NCBI RefSeq assembly: GCF_000170895.1 | Contig: NZ_ABCS01000020.1 | Location: forward strand, 62,001-126,000 | Direction: 5' to 3' | Source of the DNA: Plesiocystis pacifica SIR-1 | Lineage (GTDB): Bacteria; Myxococcota_A; Polyangia; Nannocystales; Nannocystaceae | Length of the DNA: 64,000 nucleotides | In this document: positions 39,107 to 46,296 of the stretch, piece by piece | Layout of the letters: each line of letters begins with the position of its first letter | Position numbering within the stretch: position 1 is the stretch's first letter | Position numbers and translations under genes: made by a program | The notes under the pieces: generated by a model | What the model was told of the DNA's origin: nothing | Databases searched by the model: none | What the model saw: only the letters and a program-made list of their open reading frames with translations

Positions 39107-39139
39107 AAGGCCCAGGGGCGAGCGCCCTTGGGCCTTTCA
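39107..39139 (+). terminator. Probable intrinsic terminator after the spondin gene
   Basis: AAGGCCCAGGGGCG (39107-39120) pairs with CGCCCTTGGGCCTT (39123-39136) with only one G-T wobble and a 2-base loop, followed by a short T-run. It lies 33 bases after the stop and 25 bases before the next ATG. Confidence 0.6.
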
Positions 39140-39163
39140 GATCGGGAGGCTAGACTCCCGAAG

Positions 39164-41110
39164 ATGCGTCGCCTGTCTTGCTCTTCGCTCTGGTCCACCC
39201 CGCTCAGCCTGGGCCTGCTCCTGTCTGTGACCGCGTGCCCTGGCGACGACGGCGAGGGCGGCGACGAGATCAGCCAGCCGGACACGACGGCCGACACCAC
39301 CGCCGACACCACCGCCGATACGGGCGAGACCGGCGAACAGCCCGAGCCGTTGACCGGCGTCGCCGACCTGCACCTGCACATGTTCGCCGAGGAGGCCTTC
39401 GGCGGGGGCTGGTTCCACGGCCAGGTCGAGGGCCCCGCCGAGATCGCCCTGGCGATGTGCGACGGCGGCACGCCCGGCGACCACGGCATGCTGCGCGAGG
39501 ACCTGTCCGTGCTGTTCACCGCCTGCGACGAGGCCATCTACACCGAGGCCATGCTCCAGGTCCCGCTGTTCGGCGCGCTGCTCAACCTCAACGGCCTGGG
39601 CATCGCGGAGCTCCTCGCCCAGGTCCCCGGCAGCGACGGCGACACCGGCCTGCACCCCGATCGCACCGACGGCTGGCCCGAGCTCGAGGGCTGGCCGCGC
39701 TGGGACGCCATCGCCCACCAGCAGTCCTGGGAGGGCTGGCTCGAGCAGGCCTACGAGGACGGCCTGCGCGTATCGGTGATGTCGGCGGTGACCCTCGACT
39801 GGCTGTGCCGGGCCATCGAGCCCGCCAACGTCGAGCGCCCGGACTGCGACGAGATGGACGACGTCATCATCCAGCTCGAGCGCGCCAACGCCTTCGCCGA
39901 GGCCAACGACTGGGTCGAGATCGCGCTGTCGGCCGAGGACGCCCGGCGCATCGTGTCCGAGGACAAGCTGGCCATGGTCCTGAGCATCGAGGCCTCGCAC
40001 ATCTTCGGCGACGGCGACTGGGAGGCGAGCTTCGAGGAGGTCTACGCCCTCGGCGTGCGCACCCTCCAGCCCGTCCACCAGCTCGACAACCGCTTCGGCG
40101 GGGCCGCGCCGCACAACACCATCTTCCACATGACGCAGATGGAGGAGAGCTGCCACATCGACACCGACTGCGGGCTGACCTCGGGCTCGGTCACCCTCGG
40201 CTTCGACGTCGACGAGAACTGCCGCAACACCAAGGGCCTCACCGACGAGGGCGCGGCGCTGATCGAGAAGATGATCGAGCGCGGCATGCCCGTGGACCTC
40301 GCGCACATGTCCGAGGCGATGACCGCGGACGTCTACGACATCGCCGTCGCCAACGACTACTACCCGCTCTACCTGTCCCACGCCCACTTCCGCGAGATCA
40401 TGCTCCCGGCCAAGGGCCGCGAGGAGAAGACCACGCCGATGTTCATCGTCGACATGGTCCGGCAGACCGGGGGCATGGTCGGGCTGCGCACGGCCCACGA
40501 GGAGACCAACACCTACGAGCCCTCGCCGGTCACCAACACCTGCCACGGCTCGAGCCGCTCCTTCGCCCAGGCCTACGACTACGGGCGCCTGGGCCTGCAG
40601 GTGGCCATCGGCATGGGCTCGGACCTCAACGGCTTCATCCAGCAGACCCGGCCGCGCTTTGCGGCTGACGGCTGCTCGGCGTCCTTCCCCGTCGAGGCGC
40701 AGTGCCAGCAACGCGACGAGCGCCTCGAGGGCCTGACCCTCGGCACGCCCTTCGACCAAAAGGGCCTGAGCGAGATGAGCCTGCTCGGCGATCTCATCGA
40801 CGATCTCGAGCTGCTCGGCTCCGACGTCGAGCCTCTGCGCCGCTCCGCCGACGACTTCGTGCGCATGTGGGAGCGGGCCGAGGGCATGCGTTCGGGGCCG
40901 ATCCCCGATCTCCCGGCGATGGACGGCTCGGGCGTGACCGTGCTGCCCTCGCACTTCGAGCGCCTGCAGGAGTTCCCCCAGGAGTGCGACGAGGAGTACT
41001 GCCCGGGCGCGCTGGTCGCGGGCCAGGTGTGCCGCTTCGACGCGGAGTGCGAGAGTGGGACTTGCGCAGGTGCGGGGGCGTGCGGGAGCCCCGAGGGCAT
41101 CTGCGAGTAG
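39164..41110 (+). CDS. Amidohydrolase/dipeptidase-like (M19-related) lipoprotein
   Basis: 648 residues from ATG 39164. Lipobox VTAC (Cys 25), a Thr/Asp/Glu linker, then a metallohydrolase domain: metal motif VADLHLHMF, SIEASHIFGDGD, LQPVHQLDNRFGG, PVDLAHMSEAM, LSHAHFREIM and GMGSDLNGFIQQ, in the order expected for an amidohydrolase TIM barrel. The His/Asp pattern and the GSDLNG ending recall renal-dipeptidase (M19) proteins, but the HLH at the start is of general amidohydrolase type. The C-terminal 40 residues are Cys-rich (CDEEYCPG; CRFDAECESGTCAGAG). Probably cell-surface hydrolysis of peptide or amide bonds; the substrate cannot be told. Confidence 0.8.
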   Translation: MRRLSCSSLWSTPLSLGLLLSVTACPGDDGEGGDEISQPDTTADTTADTTADTGETGEQPEPLTGVADLHLHMFAEEAFGGGWFHGQVEGPAEIALAMCDGGTPGDHGMLREDLSVLFTACDEAIYTEAMLQVPLFGALLNLNGLGIAELLAQVPGSDGDTGLHPDRTDGWPELEGWPRWDAIAHQQSWEGWLEQAYEDGLRVSVMSAVTLDWLCRAIEPANVERPDCDEMDDVIIQLERANAFAEANDWVEIALSAEDARRIVSEDKLAMVLSIEASHIFGDGDWEASFEEVYALGVRTLQPVHQLDNRFGGAAPHNTIFHMTQMEESCHIDTDCGLTSGSVTLGFDVDENCRNTKGLTDEGAALIEKMIERGMPVDLAHMSEAMTADVYDIAVANDYYPLYLSHAHFREIMLPAKGREEKTTPMFIVDMVRQTGGMVGLRTAHEETNTYEPSPVTNTCHGSSRSFAQAYDYGRLGLQVAIGMGSDLNGFIQQTRPRFAADGCSASFPVEAQCQQRDERLEGLTLGTPFDQKGLSEMSLLGDLIDDLELLGSDVEPLRRSADDFVRMWERAEGMRSGPIPDLPAMDGSGVTVLPSHFERLQEFPQECDEEYCPGALVAGQVCRFDAECESGTCAGAGACGSPEGICE

Positions 41111-41119
41111 GGCTGCGTC

Positions 41120-41182
41120 GAATTCGCAACGCTTCGAGTTGAACTCGTAACGCTTCGGGTTGGATTCGTAACGGCAGCTTCA
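41120..41182 (+). repeat. Three 21-bp tandem repeats upstream of the PhoX-like gene
   Basis: Units start at 41120, 41141 and 41162. Each has the pattern ATTCGYAACG followed by CTTCGRGTTG (the third degenerates after GTAACG). TCG recurs about every 10-11 bases, so the half-units fall on one DNA face. Position, 35-97 bases before the ATG, suggests an activator or repressor array. Confidence 0.6.
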
Positions 41183-41216
41183 TGGCCCGGCTGCACTCGG
41201 CGACGAGAGTCCGGCC

Positions 41217-42824
41217 ATGCGCGAACTTGGCCGACGTAAGTTCTTGATCACCTCTGGCGCCGCTTCTCTGGCGGCCGCGCTCGCGACCTTGGCGAGCAAC
41301 CGCCGGGCCGCGGCGCGCGGGCGCTGGGGGGACCTGGTCTCCGATCCCAACGGGATCCTCGACCTGCCCGAGGGCTTCAGCTACGCGATCATCGAGGAGG
41401 CCGGCGAGGACATGGACGACGGCTACCGCGTCCCCGGTCGCCCCGACGGCATGGCCTGCTTCGAGGGCCCCGACGACACGCTGATCCTGATGCGCAACCA
41501 TGAGAACAGCGTCGGCGACATCCTCAACGGCCCCTACAAGCTCGGCCAGCTCCCGCCCGACGAGGCCTACGAGGCCGCGGCCATGGGCGGCGTCACCCGC
41601 CTGGTCATCGACGCCGGCACCTACGAGCGGATCTCGAGCAACCTCGTGCTCGTCGGCACGGTCCGCAACTGCGCCGGCGGCCCGAGCCCCTGGGGCTGGC
41701 TCAGCTGCGAGGAGAACGTCGACATCAACGGCGGCGTGCGCCACGGCTACACCTTCGTGTGCCCGACGGACGCGGACTCCGTCCAGGACCCGCAGCCTGT
41801 CGAGGGCTACGGCCGCTACAACCACGAGGCCGTCGCCGTCGACCCCTCGAACTTCCACGCCTACCTCAGCGAGGACCGCGGCGACTCCTGCCTCTACCGC
41901 TTCGTCCCCGACGACATGAGCGACCCCTTCACGGGCCAGCTCCAGGCCCTGCGCGTCGTCGGCCAGGACAACTTTGCGACCACCAACATGGACCCCGGCG
42001 ACGTGGTCGACGTCGACTGGGTCGACATCGACGAGCCCGACCCCGACAGCGACTCCGTCCGCGACGAGGCCCAGGACAAGGGCGCGGCGATCATCGTCCG
42101 CGGCGAAGGCATGTGGTTCTTCGAGGGCCAGGTCTACATCTGCTCGACCAGCGGCGGCCCGGCGGGCGCCGGCCAGATCTTCCGGCTCATCGACGGCGAC
42201 AGCCCGACCCTCGAGTGCGTCGTGAGCTCGACCAGCACCAGCGTGCTCGACAAGCCCGACAACATCACCGTCGCGCCCTGGGGCGAGGTGTTCATGGCCG
42301 AGGACGGCGGCGGCGACCAGTACATCCGCTGGATCAACGACCAGGGCGAGGTCTGCGACTTCGCGCGCAACGCCACCAGCGACAGCGAGTTCGCCGGCGT
42401 GTGCTTCTCGCCCGACGGCCAGGCGCTGTTCGTCAACATCCAGGGCGACGGCCTGACCCTCGTCGTCACCGGGCCCTTCCCCGAGATGATGGGCGGCGAG
42501 GAGGAGGAGACCGACACCGGGGAGGAGACGGACACCGAGGAGAGCACGGACACTGGCGAGACCGAGGACACCGGCGAGACCGACACGACGGACGGGTCGA
42601 CGGAGGAGTCTGGCAGCAGCGGCGACGAGTCCGGGACCGATGGCTCGAGCGGCGAGGACGAGATCGGCGACGACACCGAAGGCACTGGCGGCGGCGCCGA
42701 CGGGGGCAGCCTCGACGAAGAGGGCTGCGCTTGTTCGACGGATGAGGGCGGCAGCTCGGGGGTCGCGGCCGCGGCGGTCGTGGCTGCGGTGGGCGTTCGT
42801 TCGCTGCTCGACCTCGACGACTGA
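41217..42824 (+). CDS. PhoX-like (DUF839) Tat-exported protein with degenerate MYXO-CTERM tail
   Basis: 535 residues. Twin-arginine signal: RRKFLITSGAASLAAALATL. The body matches the DUF839/PhoX beta-propeller family: DLPEGFSYAIIEEAGEDMDD, ILMRNHENS, GGVTRLVIDAG, GTVRNCAGGPSPWGWLSCEE, GYTFVCP, GRYNHEAVAVDPSN, EDRGDSCLYRFVPDD, KPDNITVAPWGEVFMAEDG, GVCFSPDGQALFVNIQG. PhoX enzymes are calcium/iron alkaline phosphatases; phosphatase activity here is plausible but unproven. A Thr/Glu/Asp/Gly linker leads to GCACSTDEGGSSG plus a short hydrophobic segment, like MYXO-CTERM, but the basic tail is missing (ends LDLDD). The 21-bp repeats lie upstream and a terminator downstream. Confidence 0.85.
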   Translation: MRELGRRKFLITSGAASLAAALATLASNRRAAARGRWGDLVSDPNGILDLPEGFSYAIIEEAGEDMDDGYRVPGRPDGMACFEGPDDTLILMRNHENSVGDILNGPYKLGQLPPDEAYEAAAMGGVTRLVIDAGTYERISSNLVLVGTVRNCAGGPSPWGWLSCEENVDINGGVRHGYTFVCPTDADSVQDPQPVEGYGRYNHEAVAVDPSNFHAYLSEDRGDSCLYRFVPDDMSDPFTGQLQALRVVGQDNFATTNMDPGDVVDVDWVDIDEPDPDSDSVRDEAQDKGAAIIVRGEGMWFFEGQVYICSTSGGPAGAGQIFRLIDGDSPTLECVVSSTSTSVLDKPDNITVAPWGEVFMAEDGGGDQYIRWINDQGEVCDFARNATSDSEFAGVCFSPDGQALFVNIQGDGLTLVVTGPFPEMMGGEEEETDTGEETDTEESTDTGETEDTGETDTTDGSTEESGSSGDESGTDGSSGEDEIGDDTEGTGGGADGGSLDEEGCACSTDEGGSSGVAAAAVVAAVGVRSLLDLDD

Positions 42825-42841
42825 CCCGGCCTCACCCCTGA

Positions 42842-42879
42842 AGGTGCCTGGCTAGGAACGCCAGGAGCCTCCAGTTTTT
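42842..42879 (+). terminator. Intrinsic terminator after the PhoX-like gene
   Basis: AGGTGCCTGGC (42842-42852) pairs with GCCAGGAGCCT (42860-42870) with a 2x2 internal mismatch, followed four bases on by TTTTT (42875-42879). It lies 17 bases after the stop codon. Confidence 0.65.
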
Positions 42880-42884
42880 GGTCG

Positions 42885-42910
42885 CCGGTGGCCCGGATTT
42901 GGGCCACCGG
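42885..42910. ncRNA. Strong hairpin, possible small RNA or second terminator
   Basis: CCGGTGGCCC (42885-42894) pairs perfectly with GGGCCACCGG (42901-42910) around the loop GGATTT. No T-run follows. AvcD systems are known to have a regulatory RNA (AvcI) next to the 5' end of the deaminase gene; this hairpin is in a comparable place, but no sequence similarity to AvcI is claimed. Confidence 0.3.
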
Positions 42911-42922
42911 GCGGGGAGCGAG

Positions 42923-42954
42923 TGACTTGAGTCAGCGGCGGCCCGTGATATGTA
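42923..42954 (+). promoter_or_regulatory. Promoter of the deaminase gene, leaderless, with palindrome on the -35
   Basis: TTGAGT (42927-42932), a 16-base spacer and TATGTA (42949-42954) lie 6 bases before the ATG at 42961. A start at this ATG would therefore be on a leaderless message. The palindrome TGACT-TG-AGTCA (42923-42934) covers the -35 box and could be a repressor site. Confidence 0.5.
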
Positions 42955-42960
42955 CTCGGG

Positions 42961-44550
42961 ATGGGTACTGCCGCACGCAGGCTGAAGGTCGCCTCACAGC
43001 GGGAGGATCTCCTTGGGGACGAGGTTCGCTCGAAGGAAACCGATGACCTCGTCTTTGGAGTCACGGGATATGTCGGGTCCGGTCTCAGTACAGTCAGCGC
43101 GGCTCTGGTCGAGCAGCTCCGGGGTCTCGGGTTCGAAGATGTACAGCGGATCAAGCTCTCCGAACTTCTGGCCGAGCGGATGGAACTCGAGCGCAGACAC
43201 GCCAAGACCGTGGTGGAGAGTGTCCAGCTCCAAGATGAGGGCGATCGTCTTCGGGATCGCTATGGGGCGAACTTCGTAGCGGGCTTGGCCATCAAGAGAA
43301 TCCATGTCCAGCGGCGCGCGACTCCTGGGAATGCGCGGGTGTTCGTGCTCGATTCGCTCAAGCATCCCCAGGAAATCGAGCTCCTGCGAGCAGTCTACGG
43401 GCGAGGCTTCTACCTGATCGGCGTCCTGTGCAATCGGAAGGAGCGCTCGAGTCGACTCCGGCTCAAGTTCAAGGATGAAGTGGACAAGTCGAAGATCGAG
43501 GACCTCATGGACCGAGACCATGCCTCCGCTGATCCTGTTGGGCAGCAAGTGCGCAAGACCCTGCATCGGGCAGACTTCTTCGTCGCCAACGATGCGGGGC
43601 AGGATGCCGATGAGCTCGGAGAACCGCTCGAGCGGTTCTTGCAGGCCGTGACGGGAGTCGAGGTCATTCGACCAACACGAGACGAGCGAGGCATGCACGC
43701 CGCCTGGTCGGCTTCGCTGCGATCGTCGTGCATGTCGCGGCAGGTCGGTGCCGCGATCTCGGACTCCAAGGGGGAGATTCTGGCGACCGGGACCAACGAT
43801 CCGCCAGCTCCTGGAGGTGGGCTCTACTCGGAGGAGGAGGCCGAGGCCGAGGGACTGCCCGATCGGCGTTGCTTCAAGTGGGCAGGGACCCACGAGCGGC
43901 CATACTGCCGCAATGATCATAAGAAGAAGGAAATCTATGAGGATATTTTTACCAAGCTGGAGGACTCTCGTGCGCTGAGGGAGGGTGTGACGAGCCAGAT
44001 GATTCGAGCAGCCCTCGAGAGGACTCGAGTGCGCGACTTGATTGAGTTCTCTCGTGCGATTCACGCCGAAATGGACGCGTTGCTGGCGCTGGCGCGAGCG
44101 GGCACTCCCGTCCCCCCTGAAGGGACCCTCTACTGTACGACCTACCCGTGTCACAGTTGTGCGCGTCACATCGTCGCCTCGGGTCTCACCGAGGTGATCT
44201 ATATCGAGCCTTACGCCAAGAGTCTCGCCCTCGAGCTGCACGATGACGCGATCCGCGAGCAGACGGTTTCGGGTCAAAAGGGCGTCGAGTCGGGGGAGCG
44301 CCGGGTGGTGTTTCGACTCTTTAGTGGAGTCGCCCCTCGGAGGTTCTCGGCGTTGTTTGAAAAACGGCGCTCGCTCAAAGACGGGGATGGGTGGTTGATG
44401 GAGCGCGAGGGGCCCGCCCACTCCGACCGAGTGCTCATGCGGAGCTTCCTACAACTCGAGGAAGAGCTGGCCAAGAAGGTCGACTCTACGCTACAAGCAG
44501 GTGCAGGGGATGACGGTGCGCGAGGACCAACCGAGCCTTCGAGTGATTGA
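42961..44550 (+). CDS. P-loop NTPase / deoxycytidylate deaminase fusion, AvcD-like anti-phage enzyme
   Basis: 529 residues. An N-terminal nucleotide-kinase-like domain has the P-loop GYVGSGLST at 36-44. A C-terminal deoxycytidylate deaminase domain has the zinc/catalytic HAEMDALLAL (His 368, Glu 370) and TTYPCHSCARHIVASGL (Cys 397, Cys 400); before it an extra Cys/His cluster (RRCFKWAGTHERPYCRNDHK) may bind a second metal. This two-domain layout is that of AvcD-type defence enzymes, which deplete dCTP/dCMP during phage infection, rather than of the ~150-residue housekeeping dCMP deaminase. GC is clearly lower than in neighbours (one 60-base line counted at 57%), a sign of transfer. The last 41 bases overlap the DUF488-like gene. 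Confidence 0.85.
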   Translation: MGTAARRLKVASQREDLLGDEVRSKETDDLVFGVTGYVGSGLSTVSAALVEQLRGLGFEDVQRIKLSELLAERMELERRHAKTVVESVQLQDEGDRLRDRYGANFVAGLAIKRIHVQRRATPGNARVFVLDSLKHPQEIELLRAVYGRGFYLIGVLCNRKERSSRLRLKFKDEVDKSKIEDLMDRDHASADPVGQQVRKTLHRADFFVANDAGQDADELGEPLERFLQAVTGVEVIRPTRDERGMHAAWSASLRSSCMSRQVGAAISDSKGEILATGTNDPPAPGGGLYSEEEAEAEGLPDRRCFKWAGTHERPYCRNDHKKKEIYEDIFTKLEDSRALREGVTSQMIRAALERTRVRDLIEFSRAIHAEMDALLALARAGTPVPPEGTLYCTTYPCHSCARHIVASGLTEVIYIEPYAKSLALELHDDAIREQTVSGQKGVESGERRVVFRLFSGVAPRRFSALFEKRRSLKDGDGWLMEREGPAHSDRVLMRSFLQLEEELAKKVDSTLQAGAGDDGARGPTEPSSD

Positions 44551-45058
44551 AGGTGGAGGAAGCGCTGGCGGCGCTTCGCTGGTTTCGGGTCCTTCGGTGG
44601 GCTCGCAGCTAGGGCTACCGGGCTTTTCACCGCCGCGTCAGGCGCTGATCTGCACGACGGTTGGGGTGCTCGCCGCGCTCGGTTTCGATGCCCTGCTTAG
44701 CGATCTCGACGTTCGTCGGATCGTGGATCTACGCGTTGCGCCCTCGTTCCTCCGCTTGGGCCTTCGAGGGCGAGAGTTCGTTCGGCGAGCTGAGCATTTT
44801 GGGGCTGACTACATCCATCTCGCGGCTCTGGCCAACCGCTTCGCTGGCGAGTCTTGGGATGGTGAGCGCTATCGGCAGCGCCTCGAGCGGCACTACCAGG
44901 AGAACTGGGAGGCTGTCGCACAGCTGCGGGGCTTGGTCGAGGATGGCCCTGTTTTGCTGATCACCGCAGAGCGCTCGGGTTTGGAGCAGGAGCTGCTCCT
45001 AGGCGCGCTTGGTCGTCTCTCGCCGGGCTTCGAAGTACGCGAGCTCGCGGGGACCTGA
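44510..45058 (+). CDS. DUF488-like protein, partner of the deaminase
   Basis: 182 residues from ATG 44510 (GTG 44501 also possible), starting inside the deaminase gene. After a Gly/Ser-rich first 45 residues, the fold pattern of DUF488 appears: ICTTVGVLAALGFDALLSDL, VRRIVDLRVAPSFLRLGLRG, FVRRAEHFGADYIHLAALAN, RYRQRLERHYQENWEAVAQL, GPVLLITAERSGLEQELLLG. The Cys-His-Arg triplet found in many DUF488 proteins after the last strand is absent (AERSGLEQ). DUF488 genes recur in defence and mobile regions, but their biochemical role is unsettled. The overlap implies co-expression and probably joint function with the deaminase; same low-GC island. Confidence 0.7.
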   Translation: MTVREDQPSLRVIEGGGSAGGASLVSGPSVGSQLGLPGFSPPRQALICTTVGVLAALGFDALLSDLDVRRIVDLRVAPSFLRLGLRGREFVRRAEHFGADYIHLAALANRFAGESWDGERYRQRLERHYQENWEAVAQLRGLVEDGPVLLITAERSGLEQELLLGALGRLSPGFEVRELAGT

Positions 45059-45100
45059 CCTGTGTAGAGCGGTCGCGCCGCTCGAGTAGCTTGCGGGTCA

Positions 45101-45205
45101 GTGAATGACACGGGGATTCCGACTTCACCCCGAGGGATGAAACCGTCCTACGGCGTCGGGCTCGGGCTCGCGCTGATGACCCTGGTCTACATGTGGATCG
45201 CCTGG
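45101..45205 (+). pseudogene. 5' fragment of a small membrane protein gene
   Basis: A frame from GTG 45101 (or ATG 45137, MKPSYGVGLGLALMTLVYMW) gives one hydrophobic segment and then loses coding character where the ABC ATPase fragment starts in another frame. I read it as the start of a gene joined by deletion to the interior of another. A short real gene cannot be excluded. Confidence 0.35.
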
Positions 45206-45639
45206 CCGAGGGGCCCGAGTTCTTCCCCTACCTCACGGCGCGGGAGCTGCTCGAGACGGCGGGGAGCGTGCGCGGGGCCGGGACGCAGCGGGGCATCGAG
45301 CGCTTCGTGGGTTGGGTCGGCGAGGGGGCCCTCGATCGCACCCTCGCCACGCTCTCGGCGGGGCAGCGTCGCAAGCTCGCGCTCGCGGCCGCGTCCGCGG
45401 TCGACCCGCCCGTGCTGCTCCTCGATGAGCCGAGCAACACCCTGGACCTCGCCGCCCTGGACGACTTGCGCGCGCTGCTCGAGCAGGCGCGGGAGCGCTG
45501 CGTGGTCGTGGCGACCCACAACCTCGAGCGCCTCGGGCTCGCGCTCGACCGCACCTTGATCGTTCGAGATGGGCGCGTGGAGACACCAGCCTTGGGCGTC
45601 ACGCGCTCGGCGGGCCGGCGAGGGCCCGGATCGAGCTGA
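45193..45639 (+). pseudogene. ABC transporter ATPase, N-terminally truncated remnant
   Basis: Coding sequence begins abruptly at the Q-loop region (LAEGPEFFPYLTARELLETA) and continues through the signature LSAGQRRKLALAAAS, Walker B VLLLDEPSNTLD, and the switch His in VVATHNLERLGLAL. About 80 residues including Walker A are missing, so the product cannot hydrolyse ATP alone. The break lies at about 45195, the right edge of the low-GC deaminase island. The end overlaps the convergent ECF sigma gene by 41 bases. Confidence 0.75.
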
Positions 45640-46225
45640 CCCAGTCGTCGATGCCCTCACCCAGGCTAGGATCTGCCGCCGCGAAGCCCTCGCCGAGCTG
45701 CTCCTGGAGCTTGGCCCGAGCCCGCGCCAGGCGGCTCTTGACGGTCCCCGGCGCGGCCTCGACGACCTCGGCGATCTCGGCGATGCGCATGCCTTCCCAG
45801 TAGTGGAGCTCGACGACGATCTGATGCTCGATGGGCAGGCGGCGCAGCGCGAGCAGCAGCTGGCGCTGCGCTCGGTGGGCGTGGACGAGCTCGCTGAAGG
45901 ACTCCTGCGACTCGCCCGCGATGCCCTGGACCGAGATGACGTCGCTGGCGATGTGCTGGTTTTGGGCGTAGCGCTGGCGCAGGTGGGCGAGCAGCTTGCG
46001 CCTGGCGATGCCAAACAGGTAGGCCCGGACGTTGCTGTCGCTGGCCATGTGCGGGCTGCGCTCGACGAGGGCGAGGAGGACTTGCTGGGTCAGGTCCTCG
46101 ACCTCGGCCTCGAGCTTGCTGCGAAAGAAGCGATAGATGCTCGGGAAGAACCGACGGACGAGCTCGTTGCCCGCGCGGGTGTCCCCCGCGCGCCAGGCCA
46201 GCAAGAGTTCCAAATCACCACGCAC
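45599..46225 (-). CDS. ECF RNA polymerase sigma factor
   Basis: 208 residues, GTG start. Region 2: LLLAWRAGDTRAGNELVRRF, FPSIYRFFRSKLEAEVEDLT, QQVLLALVERSPHMASDSNV, RAYLFGIARRKLLAHLRQRY. Region 4: LRRLPIEHQIVVELHYWEGM and RIAEIAEVVEAAPGTVKSRL, with a short C-terminal extension of about 25 residues. No anti-sigma gene is adjacent. It is the last gene of a minus-strand series with DUF1552, DUF1592 and a Ser/Thr kinase (71 bp after DUF1552); such sigma factors next to Ser/Thr kinases may be controlled by phosphorylation (inference). Confidence 0.88.
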   Translation of the reverse strand: MRGDLELLLAWRAGDTRAGNELVRRFFPSIYRFFRSKLEAEVEDLTQQVLLALVERSPHMASDSNVRAYLFGIARRKLLAHLRQRYAQNQHIASDVISVQGIAGESQESFSELVHAHRAQRQLLLALRRLPIEHQIVVELHYWEGMRIAEIAEVVEAAPGTVKSRLARARAKLQEQLGEGFAAADPSLGEGIDDWVSSIRALAGPPSA

Positions 46226-46296
46226 CTCGCAGGGACATCATCTTGGGTTTCGCCGCCCGTGTCACTGCGAAAGTCGGCCCGCGGTGCTGCGAACGA

